Shown: piece by piece, positions 43,557 to 56,000 of the stretch
Layout: each line of letters opens with the position of its first letter
Numbering within the stretch: position 1 is the stretch's first letter
Source: an uncultured Caulobacterales bacterium
GTDB taxonomy: Bacteria; Pseudomonadota; Alphaproteobacteria; Caulobacterales; Maricaulaceae
Direction of reading: 5' to 3'
Length of the DNA stretch: 64,000 bases
Assembly (NCBI GenBank): GCA_937928165.1
Contig: CALFVT010000002.1
Coordinates: 372,001-436,000 of the forward strand
The notes under the pieces: model-generated
Told to the model about the DNA's origin: nothing
Databases searched by the model: none
Seen by the model: the letters and a program-made list of their open reading frames with translations, nothing else
Program-made: the position numbers and the translations under genes

Positions 43557-44083
43557 TCTTCCCCTCCTGTGGTGTTGTTATTATAATATATATATGGGGG
43601 TGGCCTTATGTATTTCAATATTAAATTTATCTGAAATTATAACATGCGTGAGCTGCGTGGAATATAACTCGCATATTACATATAGAATGAGATTTATTCC
43701 GCCATATTATTATAACCACTGAAAAAACACCTAAAATTATGGCGCCCACGTATTCGCGCCTGCTTTATTTGAACGAATTAATCAATGCGTTAACTGATTT
43801 TAGCCGTTAACTGTTTCAGTTTATATGAATTGAAAATTAATTAACAATAACAGTGTCTTAAAGATTTAGCCCTTCATTTTTATTATTTATTTATCTTAGT
43901 AAACAGAGTCTTTTTTTTTGGGCTTAGTTTAGGTGTAAATACAGAAATTCGCCTAAAAAAAGAAATGTTAACCATAACAATTTAAGGTAAATTTTACGAT
44001 GTTTCGTTACCTTTAACTCAAATGTTAAGAAGTAATATGACTCCGAGTTGGGCGCATGATCGAAGTCAAGGTGAAGCATTATT
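43557..44083. other. AT-rich divergent promoter region of the operon and the giant gene
   Basis: A 527-base gene-free stretch between two divergent genes. It is clearly AT-rich with several TTAAC elements, including GTTAACTG twice (about 43788 and 43807). A T9 run lies at about 43911-43919. AAGGTG at 44069-44074 is the likely ribosome site of the giant gene. The TTAAC elements recall CtrA half-sites, but I find no pair with the consensus 7-base spacing. Confidence 0.5.
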
Positions 44084-47000
44084 ATGTCCAATTTAAATAT
44101 GTTGACGATATCGTTAAAATTATTAGTTAGCCTCTTTTTTGGCCTTCTTTTAAGTGTGCCAGCGACAGCGACGACCTTTACTGAAACCGTTCCAAATGGG
44201 AACGGGCCGATCCCAAATACATTCCCCCCTGTTGGCGGAACCATGTTTGTCTTCGTCGGTGTGAACGGCAACATATATTATCAATTTGTCAATCCATCGA
44301 CCCAGTTTCAGGGCTTTGGCGGTACGGGCACACCAGATGCCTTTCGCGGCATTCCGACATTTCAGCTTGGCCCCACACAGACATTAAATTGCGGCATTGT
44401 CTCTTGTAGTGATTATTTTGGGGGTTCTATTGCCGAAGGTTACGCTCGGTTGACGGCGCGGGATTCGGATGCTTGTCCGGGTGATTTTGACTTTAATGAT
44501 GTGTCATTTGAAGTCAACGGCCTTCCAGTTGCAAGTCTATCTAATTTAGCGCCTAATAGTGTTGAGCGCACGAATTTTGCTGGAACAACAAGTATTGGGA
44601 CTGAGGATTGTTTTCGTAACCAAGGCGGCGGTGAAACAAGTACATCTTGGTTTGATCTTCCGAATAATGTTTTGGACAATATACTTACCACTGGTTCAAC
44701 AACGCCGTTTATTACCGATACGGATGCGGGCGGCAACACGACTCGGGGTGATAATTTTTGGTTCTTTACAGATGGTAATGACGCAACCGGTACGCCGGAA
44801 GTTGCGCCCGGCGTTGAAATTACAAAAACCGCCGACCGTACAAGTTATAGTGCCGTTGGGGACGTGATCAATTATAGTTTTGAAGTCCGAAATATTGGCT
44901 CTGTTCAGCTTAATAGCGTTGTTGTGACGGATAGCTTTATTACAGGGACTGTAAATTGTCCGCAAAATTCCCTTGTATCAGGCGAGACAATGATCTGTAC
45001 GGGGCAACATATTGTCTCCCAAAATGATATCGACCAAGATATTGTCTTTGTAAATACTGCCGAAGTGACGGCAAACCCAACAGAAGGAGCCTTGGGGGCC
45101 GTATCAGGAACGCTCACCATTCCGGGGCCAAATGCGGATAATTCAGCAACCCTGACGAAAACAGCGTCTGTTGATACAAATCTAAATGTTGGCGATGTGG
45201 TGACATATACATATGTCATACAAAATACAGGGAATATCACCTTGAACGATGTTAGTATTTCTGATGTTCACGGCGGTTCTGGCGCTTTATCGGCGATTAC
45301 GCCGGCTAATATTTCTCTTGCGCCCGGAGCCACACAAAATTTCACTGCGACCTATACGGTTACGCAGGATGATTTTGATGCCGGACAAATTGATAACACG
45401 GCAAGCATTATAGCAACGCCCGTTCGCGGAAGTTTCACATCCCCAACGGCGGATGAGCAAGTTACAATGGCAACGCCGACGCCGGAAGCGACATTTTCTA
45501 AAATTGCTTCCCCCAATAGTGATGTCGCCGCAGGTGATGTCATTACATATACCTACCGCGCCGAGAATATAGGGGATGTGACTCTTAATAATGTCACAGT
45601 CACCGATGTTCACAATGGTAATGGTGCCCTTGGGGCCATTACCCCTGCGAGCGCATCCATTGCGCCGGGTAGCTTTGTAGAGTTTACAGCCAGTTATACT
45701 GTGCTGCAATCTGATGTGGACGCCAATGCACCAATTACAAACACGGCAACTGTAAGCTTTACGCCAGAGCGCGGAACCCTTGCAGACTTAAGTGATGATG
45801 CCTCTGTCGGTGTTGCAGCGGAACCAAGCGCGATCTTTACCAAAACCGCCAGCCCTGATAGCGGACTTCGCACAGGCGATCTTGTCACATATAGCTATGT
45901 CATTGAAAATACAGGTAATGTTGACTTAACTAATTTATCCGTCTCTGATGTCCATAGCGGCCTTGGGACATTGTCAGCCATTACCCCAGCCAGCCTATCT
46001 GTGTTAGCGCCGGGTGATAGCACAACATTTACCGCCACCTATACGGTTACCTTAGAAGACTTTGAAGACGGCTCAAATATTAACAATGAAGCGACCTTAA
46101 GCCTAACGCCGGATCGCGGCAGTTTGGCGCCCCTGACGGCGAATGAAGTTGTAACGATTGCCGGGCCTGTCCCCAGTGCGGCCTTGAGCAAAACGGCGTC
46201 GCAAACAACGGGTCTTCAGGTGGGTGATATTGTTACCTATACCTATAATGTTGAAAATACCGGTGATGTGACCTTAAATAATGTATCCATTTCGGATGTT
46301 CATCCGGGAGCTGGGGCACTTTCTGCGATTACGCCAAGCACGGTCGCAACACTCGTGATTGGCGATAATGTTGATTTCACAGCCACATATGAAGTAACAC
46401 AAGACGATATTGATGCGGGGCTTGATATTACCAATACCGCAACGCTTGCGGCGAGTCCTGTGCGCGGGGTTTTGCCCGCCATCACAGCCGATGAGACGAT
46501 TAGCCTTGAAGCCGCTGATCCGGTCATGACGCTTGTGAAAACGGCGTCTATTACCGCTGATGCCGCTGCCGGAGATATTATCACTTATAGCTATGCCGCG
46601 GTAAACACAGGCAATATCACAATGACAAATGTGTCGATTAATGATGTCCATAGCGGCGCAGGCAGCCTTTCTGCGATTACCCCTGCATCGGTGACTTTAG
46701 CGCCCGGCGAGAGCCAAACTTTCGTCGCCACTTATGAAGTAACGCAAGATGATATAGATGCAGGCAGTAATATCACTAATGATGCGGCCCTGAACGGTAC
46801 GCCGGAGCGGGGAAGTTACACGCCCGCCAGTGATGATGCCACCGTTAGCGTCATTGCGCCGTCGCCGTCCATGAACCTTGAAAAGACAGCGGACCGCACA
46901 GCGGGACTTACGGTCGGCGAAACTGTAACTTATACTTATCGTGTTGAAAATACAGGTAATGTGACCTTTGATAACGTCAGTATTAATGATGTGCATAATG

Positions 47001-50000
47001 GTACGGGCGTCTTATCGGCTGTGTCCCCTGGGTCAGTCAATAGTTTTGCTCCGGGTGACATTGCTATTTTCGCGGCTACTTATGTAATTGAACAAGCTGA
47101 TCTTGATGCCGCCGTGCCGATTACCAATGAAGCCAGCCTGGGCGGTACGCCGCGTCTTGGGGCCTATACGCCTGTTACAGATACAGAAACTGTTACCCTA
47201 GTTGCGCCGGCGCCGCAGCTATCCCTTGTTAAAACGGCAACGCCTTCGGCCAATGTCGCTTTGGGCGATGTTATCACCTATAGCTATGTTGTTGAAAATA
47301 CCGGTAATGTGACCATGGAAAATGTCGCCATTACGGATGTGCAAATTGCGCAAGGCACATTATCTGTCATTTCCCCAGCCAATGTGGCCAGCCTCGCACC
47401 AGGCGCAACAACGAGCTTCACAGCCACATATGAAGTCCTGCAAGCGGATGTAGATAGCGGCGCAGATATCACTAATACAGCCACAGTCAATGCCGCGCCT
47501 TTGGCCGGTAGCTTTACCCCCGTGAGTGATGATGCGGTGGTGACGCAAGCGGACGTAACCCCTGCGGTTGATTTTACAAAAACAGCAGACGTAACAACGG
47601 ACCTGTCGGTCGGTGATATTGTGACTTATACCTATAGTGCGCAAAATACGGGGGATGTGACTCTAACCAATGTCTCCGTAAGTGATGTGCATAACGGTGC
47701 AGGCGCTTTATCTGCGATTACCCCGCCGAGCTTTGCGACCTTAGCCGTCGGCCAAACGGTTATATTTACGGCGAATTATGAAGTGACCCAAGCCGATATT
47801 GATGCTGGGGTTCCTATTACTAATGAAGCCACTCTTTCAGCAGCGCCAGAGCGCGGCACGCTTGCGCCGGTGACCGCTGATGCGTCTGTTACTGTTGATG
47901 CTGGCTTGCCAAGCCTAAGCCTTGATAAGCGGGCCTTGACAACCGAATTCACAGCTGTCGGTGATGAGCTAAGCTATGAATATGAGGTTGAGAATACGGG
48001 TAATGTGACGATCGCAAATCTTGCTGTCAGTGATGACCGTATTGCGGTTGTAACCTGCCCTGTCACGACATTAGCGCCGGGCGAGAGTACTATTTGTACG
48101 GCGACATATGACGTCACTCAAGATGATTTAAACGCAGGCTCTGTTGTGAATATTGCGGCCGCCAATGGTGATCCAGCGGCAGGGACATTAGACCCAGCCG
48201 AAGATACAGAAACTGTTGACGGTGAGCAAACCCCCGCCTTAACCCTCGAAAAATTGGCGCTGGATACAGATTTCACGACGGTTGGTGATGAAATCCGTTA
48301 TACATATGCGGTGGAAAATACGGGTAATGTTGAGATTGCTGATCTTGTTATTAATGATGACCGCATTGCGGTTGTCACCTGCCCTGTCACCACATTAGCC
48401 CCCGGCGAAGATACATTGTGTGAAGCCACTTATAGCGTCACCCAAGCTGATATTGATGCGGGTAGCGTCACAAATATTGCCAGTGCCACGGGCACGCCCG
48501 CCGGTGGTGATTTGACTGATCCAGAAGACACTGTGACTGTTTCTGGGACGCAAAGCCCGGCTTTAGATATTGAAAAAACCGCTCTTGATACAACATTTGC
48601 GGCGGTGGGTGATATCCTTAGCTATGAATATCTTATTACCAATTCGGGTAATGTTACGATTACAGATCCAGTGACGGTGAATGATGACCGCATTGCTTCT
48701 GTATCTTGCCCCGCCCTTGCGGCAACCGGCCTTGCGCCTGGCGGCACAATAACATGTAGCGCTGATTATACTGTCACCCAAGCCGATCTTGATGCAGGGG
48801 ATGTCACGAATATTGCGAGTGCTACTGACGGCACGACAAGTTCGCCTGATGATACAGCGGTCGTGGCGGCGGTTCAGTCTCCAGCCTTTACTCTTGTTAA
48901 AACGGCAAATGAAACAAGCTTTAGCGCCGTGGGTGATCTGCTAAGTTATAATTATCTTGTGACGAATACAGGTAATGTCCGTATTGGCGATATTGCGGTG
49001 AGTGATGACCGAATTACGGTGGTTAATTGTAATGTGCCTGCGGTGGGCAATGGAGATAATTTCCTGGATCCCGGCGAAGCTGTGGTCTGTACCGCGAATT
49101 ATACGGTTACGCAGGCCGACTTAAATACAGGCTTTGTGACCAATAACGCCGAAACGAGTGGAACGCCCGCTGGCGGTAGCCTCGCGCCCGCCCTTGATGA
49201 TGAAACAGTAACCGCCGACCAGCTTCCGGCTTTAAGCCTTGTTAAAACGGCGAATGAAACCAGCTTTGCGGCTGTGGGTGATGTGCTGACATATGATTAC
49301 CGTGTTGAAAACACAGGGAATGTTGAGATCACAAGTATCGCGGTAAGTGATGACCGTATTGCGGTTGTATCCTGCCCGGCTACGGCCCTTATGCCCGGCG
49401 AGGTGGTTACTTGTACGGCGAGCTATACAGTGACCCAAGACGATATTGATGCAGGGTCTGTGGTCAATAATGCGGCGGCAACAGGTGACCCCGTTGGCGG
49501 TAGCTTAACTGGCGCCGCGGCACAAGAAACCGTTGACGCGATTCAATCGCCAGCTTTTGAAGTTGAGAAAAATGCGGTCAGCATTAATTTTGTCGCTCCC
49601 GGTGATATTACCTCTTATGAATATGTGGTGACCAATACGGGGAATGTAACCTTAACAGACCCGATTACGGTGACGGATAATCTTATTGCGTCCGTGAATT
49701 GCCCTGCATTGCCTGCAGGCGGCCTTGTGCCCGCTGCGTCTTTAACATGTACGGCAGATTATGTGGTGACCCAAGCGGATTTGGACGCAGGCTCTGTGAC
49801 CAACCTCGCCTCTGCTAGCGACGGCACGACGACATCGCCGCAAACCTCTGAAACAATTCCGGCCTCTCAAAACCCAGCGTTATCGATTGAAAAATCTTCC
49901 GCTTCGAGTGAAATTACGGTTGCAGGCGAAATTATTACTTACGACTTTACAATCCGCAATGATGGTAATTTGACCTTAACAGGCGGGGTTGACGTTATTG

Positions 50001-53000
50001 ATGATAAGATTGGCACGATTACCTGTGTTACGGGTAATTTTATACCCGGCGCAACGGCGACATGTTCGGCGGATTATACCGTTACTCAGGCGGATATTGA
50101 TGCGGGCTTTGTGACGAACCAAGCTTTTGCCGAGAATAACCGCGCCGTGTCGGCTCCGGTTGATTTGACACTGAATGCGGATCAGGCACCAAGTTTAGAT
50201 TTTGAAAAAACGGCTCTAACGGCTGATTTCACAAATGTAGGCGACGTCATTAGTTATGAGTTCCGCCTTGAAAATACAGGTAATGTCACCCTTGATAATA
50301 TAAGCGTGTCGGACGCTCTTATTCCGTCAATTATCTGCCCAGCCACGGTTTTACTCCCCGGCGAATCTATTATTTGTAGCGGTGACTATACGGTAACCCA
50401 AGCGGATGTCGATGCGGGTGACGTGGTTAACAATGCGAGCGCGTCGGCCCAACCTCCGGGCGGCGGCGCACCTGTCAACCAAAACGGCACGGCCACGGTC
50501 GATAGCTTACCGGATCCGTCTATAATCTTTGAAAAGCGTGCAACGCGGACAGAGTTTTCTGCTGTGGGCGATCTTTTAACCTATGAATTTGATGTTGAAA
50601 ATAATGGCTCGGTGACGCTGAATAATATTGTCATTACCGATGATCTTATTGCCGCTGTGACCTGCCCTGTCAGCACATTAGCTCCCGGTGCGGCCATGGT
50701 GTGTACGGCGAATTATGCTGTAACCCAAGCGGATATTGACGCCGGTGAAGTCGTCAATAATGCTGCCGTAAACGCAGAGCCTGCAGACGGCTCCTCACTC
50801 CCTACGGCAGATTCCCAAGCGGTTGTCGCGGCAGATCAACGCCCTGAGCTTACCCTCGATAAGCGCGCTATCACGGCGGATTACGCGGCCCCCGGAGATG
50901 TGCTGTCTTATGAATATGAAGTTCGCAATATCGGCAATGTCAATGTGACAGCACTTGTCATTAGTGATGACCGTATTGCCTCTGTGTCTTGTCCTGTGAC
51001 GGCTCTTGCCCCCGGCGCCAGCACGGTTTGTACGGCTGATTATATTGTGACCCAAGATGACATTGATACGGGCCGTGTTACAAATATTGCCTCTGCTGAT
51101 GCCGTGCCAAGCGGTGGGAGCTTAACGGCGCCCGAAGACAGTGTGAGCGTTAATGCGGTTCAGTCGCCTGAGTTATCTATTGTGAAAACAGCACTTGAGA
51201 CTGACTTTTCAAAAGTGGGCGATATCCTGAATTATACATATGAAATTACCAATAGCGGTAATGTCACGATCACAAATGCGGTGAGCGTGAGTGATGACCG
51301 TATTGCTTCTGTAAGCTGCCCGGCTATTCCTGCGGGCGGGCTTGTCCCAGCGGCGAGCCTAACCTGCACAGCGAGCTATGTTGTGACCCAAGCGGATCTT
51401 GATGCGGGAGATGTTACGAATATCGCGTCTGCCAGTGACGGTAGTGTAACCTCTGCAGTGGACGACGCGGTTGTTGATGCGGTTCAAGAGCCGTCTTTGG
51501 CGATGACCAAAACAGGCACGCCGCAGACATTTAACGCGGTTGGCCAAGTCATTAGCTATGATTATGTTATCACCAATACAGGTAATATTACGATAACTGA
51601 TCCGCTGACAGTAAATGATGACCGGATTGCTTCTGTGAGCTGCCCGGCTCTACCCGTCGGCGGACTTGTTCCCGGTGAAAGCCTTAGCTGCATCGGCACA
51701 GATGTTGTGACCCAAGCGGATTTGGATGCGGGCTTCATTGAAAATACAGCCACTGGCAGTGACGGCACGACACCCACGGACCCGGTAGTTGAACGGGTGA
51801 GCGCTGAGCAGCTTCCAGCCTTAACCATTGATAAAGCCGCCATAGAGACAGAATTTACTGCCGTAGGTGATATTGTGAATTACACTTATGAGGTGACAAA
51901 TTCGGGTAATGTGACGATTACGGATGCCATTAATGTAAATGATGACCGCATTGCCAATGTGTCCTGTCCGGCGCTCGCGAGTACGGGACTGGCCCCTGGC
52001 GTAAGCCTGACATGTACGGCAAATTATACCATTAGCCAGTCTGACCTTGATGCAGGCGGGGTGACCAATATTGCCACGGCTTTTACGCCGGATGTTGTTT
52101 CCTTTGATGATACTGTAACAGTGCCTGCCAATCAGCAGCCAGCTTTATCAATCGTGAAAACGGCTATAAATGCTGATTTTGCGTCGGTAGGTGATATCTT
52201 AGATTATGAATACCGCGTTGAAAATACGGGTAATGTGACCTTAACAGGTACGATCACCGTGAGTGATGACCGTATTGCCTCCGTTAGCTGCCCTTCGCTC
52301 CCAGCCGCAGGCCTTGCGCCGAGCGCGTCTCTTGTTTGTAGTGCCAGCTATTCTGTGACCCAAGCCGATATTGATGCAGGAAGTGTGACCAATATTGCGT
52401 CTGCTGCTAATGGCGGCGTTGTATCGCCGAGCGATGATGCGGTTGTTAACGCCGTTCAGTCGCCGGGACTGCAAACAGTGAAGCGGGCCTTGCAAATTGA
52501 TTATAGCGCCGTGGGCGATGTTATTAGCTATGAATATGACGTTATTAATACAGGGAATACAACCATTACCGCGCCGATCACGGTGAGTGATGACCGGATT
52601 GCATCTGTTAGCTGTCCGGCGCTTCCGGCAGGCGGTCTGGCTCCGGGTAGCCAAATTACCTGTAGCGCTAATTATGTGATTACCCAGGCGGATATTGATC
52701 TTGGCTTTGTTGAAAATATAGCCAGTTCCTCAGATGGCAGCGTGAACTCGCCGCCTGTCACAGAGCAAGTTGACGCGGTTCAAAGCCCAAGTTTGTCCAT
52801 AGAAAAAACCGCACTTGATACTGTGTTTGCCGCTGTCGGTGATGTGCTGGCTTATGAATATCTTGTGACAAATACAGGTAATGTTACGGTGACGGCCCCA
52901 ATTAGCGTCAGTGATGACCGTATTAGTGCTGTGAATTGTCCGGCCCTGCCTGCGGGGGGCTTGGCTCCATCTGCCAGCTTGACCTGCACCGCGAGTTATG

Positions 53001-56000
53001 TGGTCACTCAAGACGATATTGACGCTGGTGAAGTTATTAATATTGCCAGCGCGAGCGACGGCAATGTAACTTCGCCGACGGATACTGCGCTTGCCTCTGC
53101 TAATCAAACGCCTGATTTGTCGATTGTAAAGACCGCGCAGCAGACAAGCTTTTCAGCGGTGGGTGATAGTCTAACTTATGATTATGTTGTGACCAATACG
53201 GGTAATGTTACCCTTAACGGAAATATCATGGTTGATGATGACCGGATTGCTGCGGTCTCTTGTCCTGCGCTCCCCGCAAGCGGTCTGGCACCGAATGCCG
53301 CGATTACATGTAGCGCAAGCTATATCGTCACCCAAGCGGATATTGATGCCGGTAGTGTGACCAATATCGCCTCTGCCCGTAATGGCGCTACGGTCTCGCC
53401 AAGTGATAGCGCCGTTGTCAATGCAGATCAGCAGCCCGCTCTTGATATTGTTAAACGCGCACTTGATACGACTTATAGCGCGGTTGGTGAGCAGATCGGC
53501 TATGAATATGACGTCTTTAACATTGGTAACACCACCTTGACGAGCCCGATTACCGTTAGTGATGACCGCATTGCGTCTGTCTCCTGTCCGGCTCTGCCTG
53601 CGGGTGGATTGGCGCCGGGCGGCTCCATCACATGTAGCGGCGTTTATAGCGTCACTCAGCAAGATATTGATGACGGCGTTGTTGAAAATATCGCCAGTGC
53701 AACGGACGGTAATGTGACCTCTCCGGTTGTGAATCGCCGCGTCTTTGCCACGCGCAACTCAGAGCTTGAAATTGAGAAAAATGCGGTGGATGTGAACTTC
53801 ACCCTTCCTGGTGATATTGTAACCTATGAATATATTGTCACGAACCGTGGCAATGTCACAATCATTGACCCGATCACAGTTGATGATAATTTAATTACTA
53901 ATGTTACTTGTCCGGCCTTACCGGCAGGTGGCCTTGCGCCCAATGCCTCTTTAACTTGTACGGCTCAGTATGTTGTCACCTTAGATAATCTTGACATTGG
54001 CGTTGTTGTGAACCTTGCGACAGCCTCTGCGGGCGGCGTGACATCTGCGCCGACATCGGAAACTATTCCTGATGGGGCGAATCCAGCGATTGAAATCCGT
54101 AAATCATCTCTTGATACAAGTTTTGCCGCTGTGGGTGATATCCTAACTTATAGTTTTGAGATTGAAAACACAGGGGATGTAACCCTTGTGAACACCATTG
54201 AAGTGGTTGATAACCGCATCGGCACCATAAGCTGTTTTGCAGGCCCAACTTTTATTCCAGGGCAAATCGAAAGCTGTACTGCCGATTATACTGTGACCCA
54301 AGTCGACCTTGATGCGGGCTTTGTCACGAATGATGCCTTTGCTATGCACCCCCGGGCAAGCTCCCCGCCTGATTTTGTCACAATCACTGCGGATCAAGAC
54401 CCAGAGCTAACCCTTGTGAAAACGGCGCAGACCCTTGAATTTGCGCAAGTTGGTGACCGCATTGACTATGTCTATACCGTAACCAATACGGGGAATATTA
54501 CCCTGCTACAGGATATCACCGTGAGTGATAACCGCATTGCTAATGTCACCTGTGCAGCCATGCCCGCCGGCGGTCTTGCCGTGGGCGCATCTATTACCTG
54601 TACGGCCAGTGATTTTGTGACCCAAGCTGATTTGGATGCTGGTTTTGTCACGAATACAGCTACAGCCACAGATGGCAGCGTCACCTCTGCACCGGTTGAT
54701 GAGACCGTTGATGGTGTTCAAACGCCAAGTCTTGATCTGGTGAAAACAGCGCTTAATAATGATTTCGCCGCTGTCGGTGACCGCCTTGAATATAGCTATA
54801 CTGTCACGAATGATGGTAACGTCACGATTACAGACCCGGTAACGATTTCTGATGACCGCATAGCGAACGTAATTTGTCCGGCCCTTCCGGCGGGCGGTCT
54901 TCTGCCGAATGCGTCTATTATCTGTACAGCGGAGGATGTGGTGAGCCAAGCGGATATTGACGCTGGTTTTGTGGCCAATACGGCCAGCGCTTCTGATGGC
55001 ACGACGACATCTAATCCTGCGTCGCAGACCGTGACGGGCACCCAAAGCCCCGCGCTTGAGATTGCTAAAACATCGCCGGATAGCCAATTTGCTACTGTTG
55101 GTGATGTACTGACTTATAATTATGACGTTACAAATACAGGTAATGTTACAATCACAGATGCCGTAAACGTGAGTGATGACCGCATTGCAGTGGTAAGCTG
55201 CCCCGCTCTTCCAGCGGGCGGATTAGTCCCGGGCGCATCAATCACCTGTAGCGCTGATTACACGGTTGTTCAGGCTGATATTGATGCAGGCTTTATAACA
55301 AATATTGCCGATGCCAGTGCAGGCAGCATAGATTCTGTACCGGTTGACCTAACAATTACCGCAGACCAAGCCCCTGAACTTAACCTTGTGAAAACAGCGC
55401 TAGATACAATCTATGCCAATATTGGTGACCGTCTTGATTATGAATATGTCGTCACGAATACAGGTAATGTTACCATTACGCGCAATATTGATATAAGCGA
55501 TGACCGGATTTCATCGGTTAATTGTCCGGCCCTACCCGCTGGCGGCCTTGCTGTCGGTGCGTCGATTACATGTACGGCCAGTGATTTTGTCACCCAAGCT
55601 GATTTGGATGCTGGATTTGTCACCAATACGGCCAGCGCATCTGATGGGGTCATAAGCTCTGACCCTGTGACGGAGCGCGTAAATGGGGCCCAGACACCTG
55701 AGCTGACCTTGGCTAAAGCCGCTTTAAATAGTGATTTCACGGCGGTTGGCGACATCCTCACCTATAATTACGTTGTGACTAATACGGGTAATGTTACGGT
55801 TACAGACCCTGTGAACGTTACCGATGACCGGATTGCCAATGTAGTCTGTCCAGCGCTGCCGAGCGGCGGTTTGCTTCCCGGCGCGTCTATCACCTGCACA
55901 GGCGAAGATAGCGTCACCCAAGCCGACCTCGATGCAGGCTTTGTGACCAATATCGCCTCGGCTAGTGACGGGACAACAAGTTCAGACCCATCAAGCCAGA

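Noticed and set aside
43781-43830. TTAA...TTAAC pairs resembling CtrA boxes before the giant gene
   Set aside because: The spacings I count are 8 and 13 bases, not the consensus 7, so no site is claimed.
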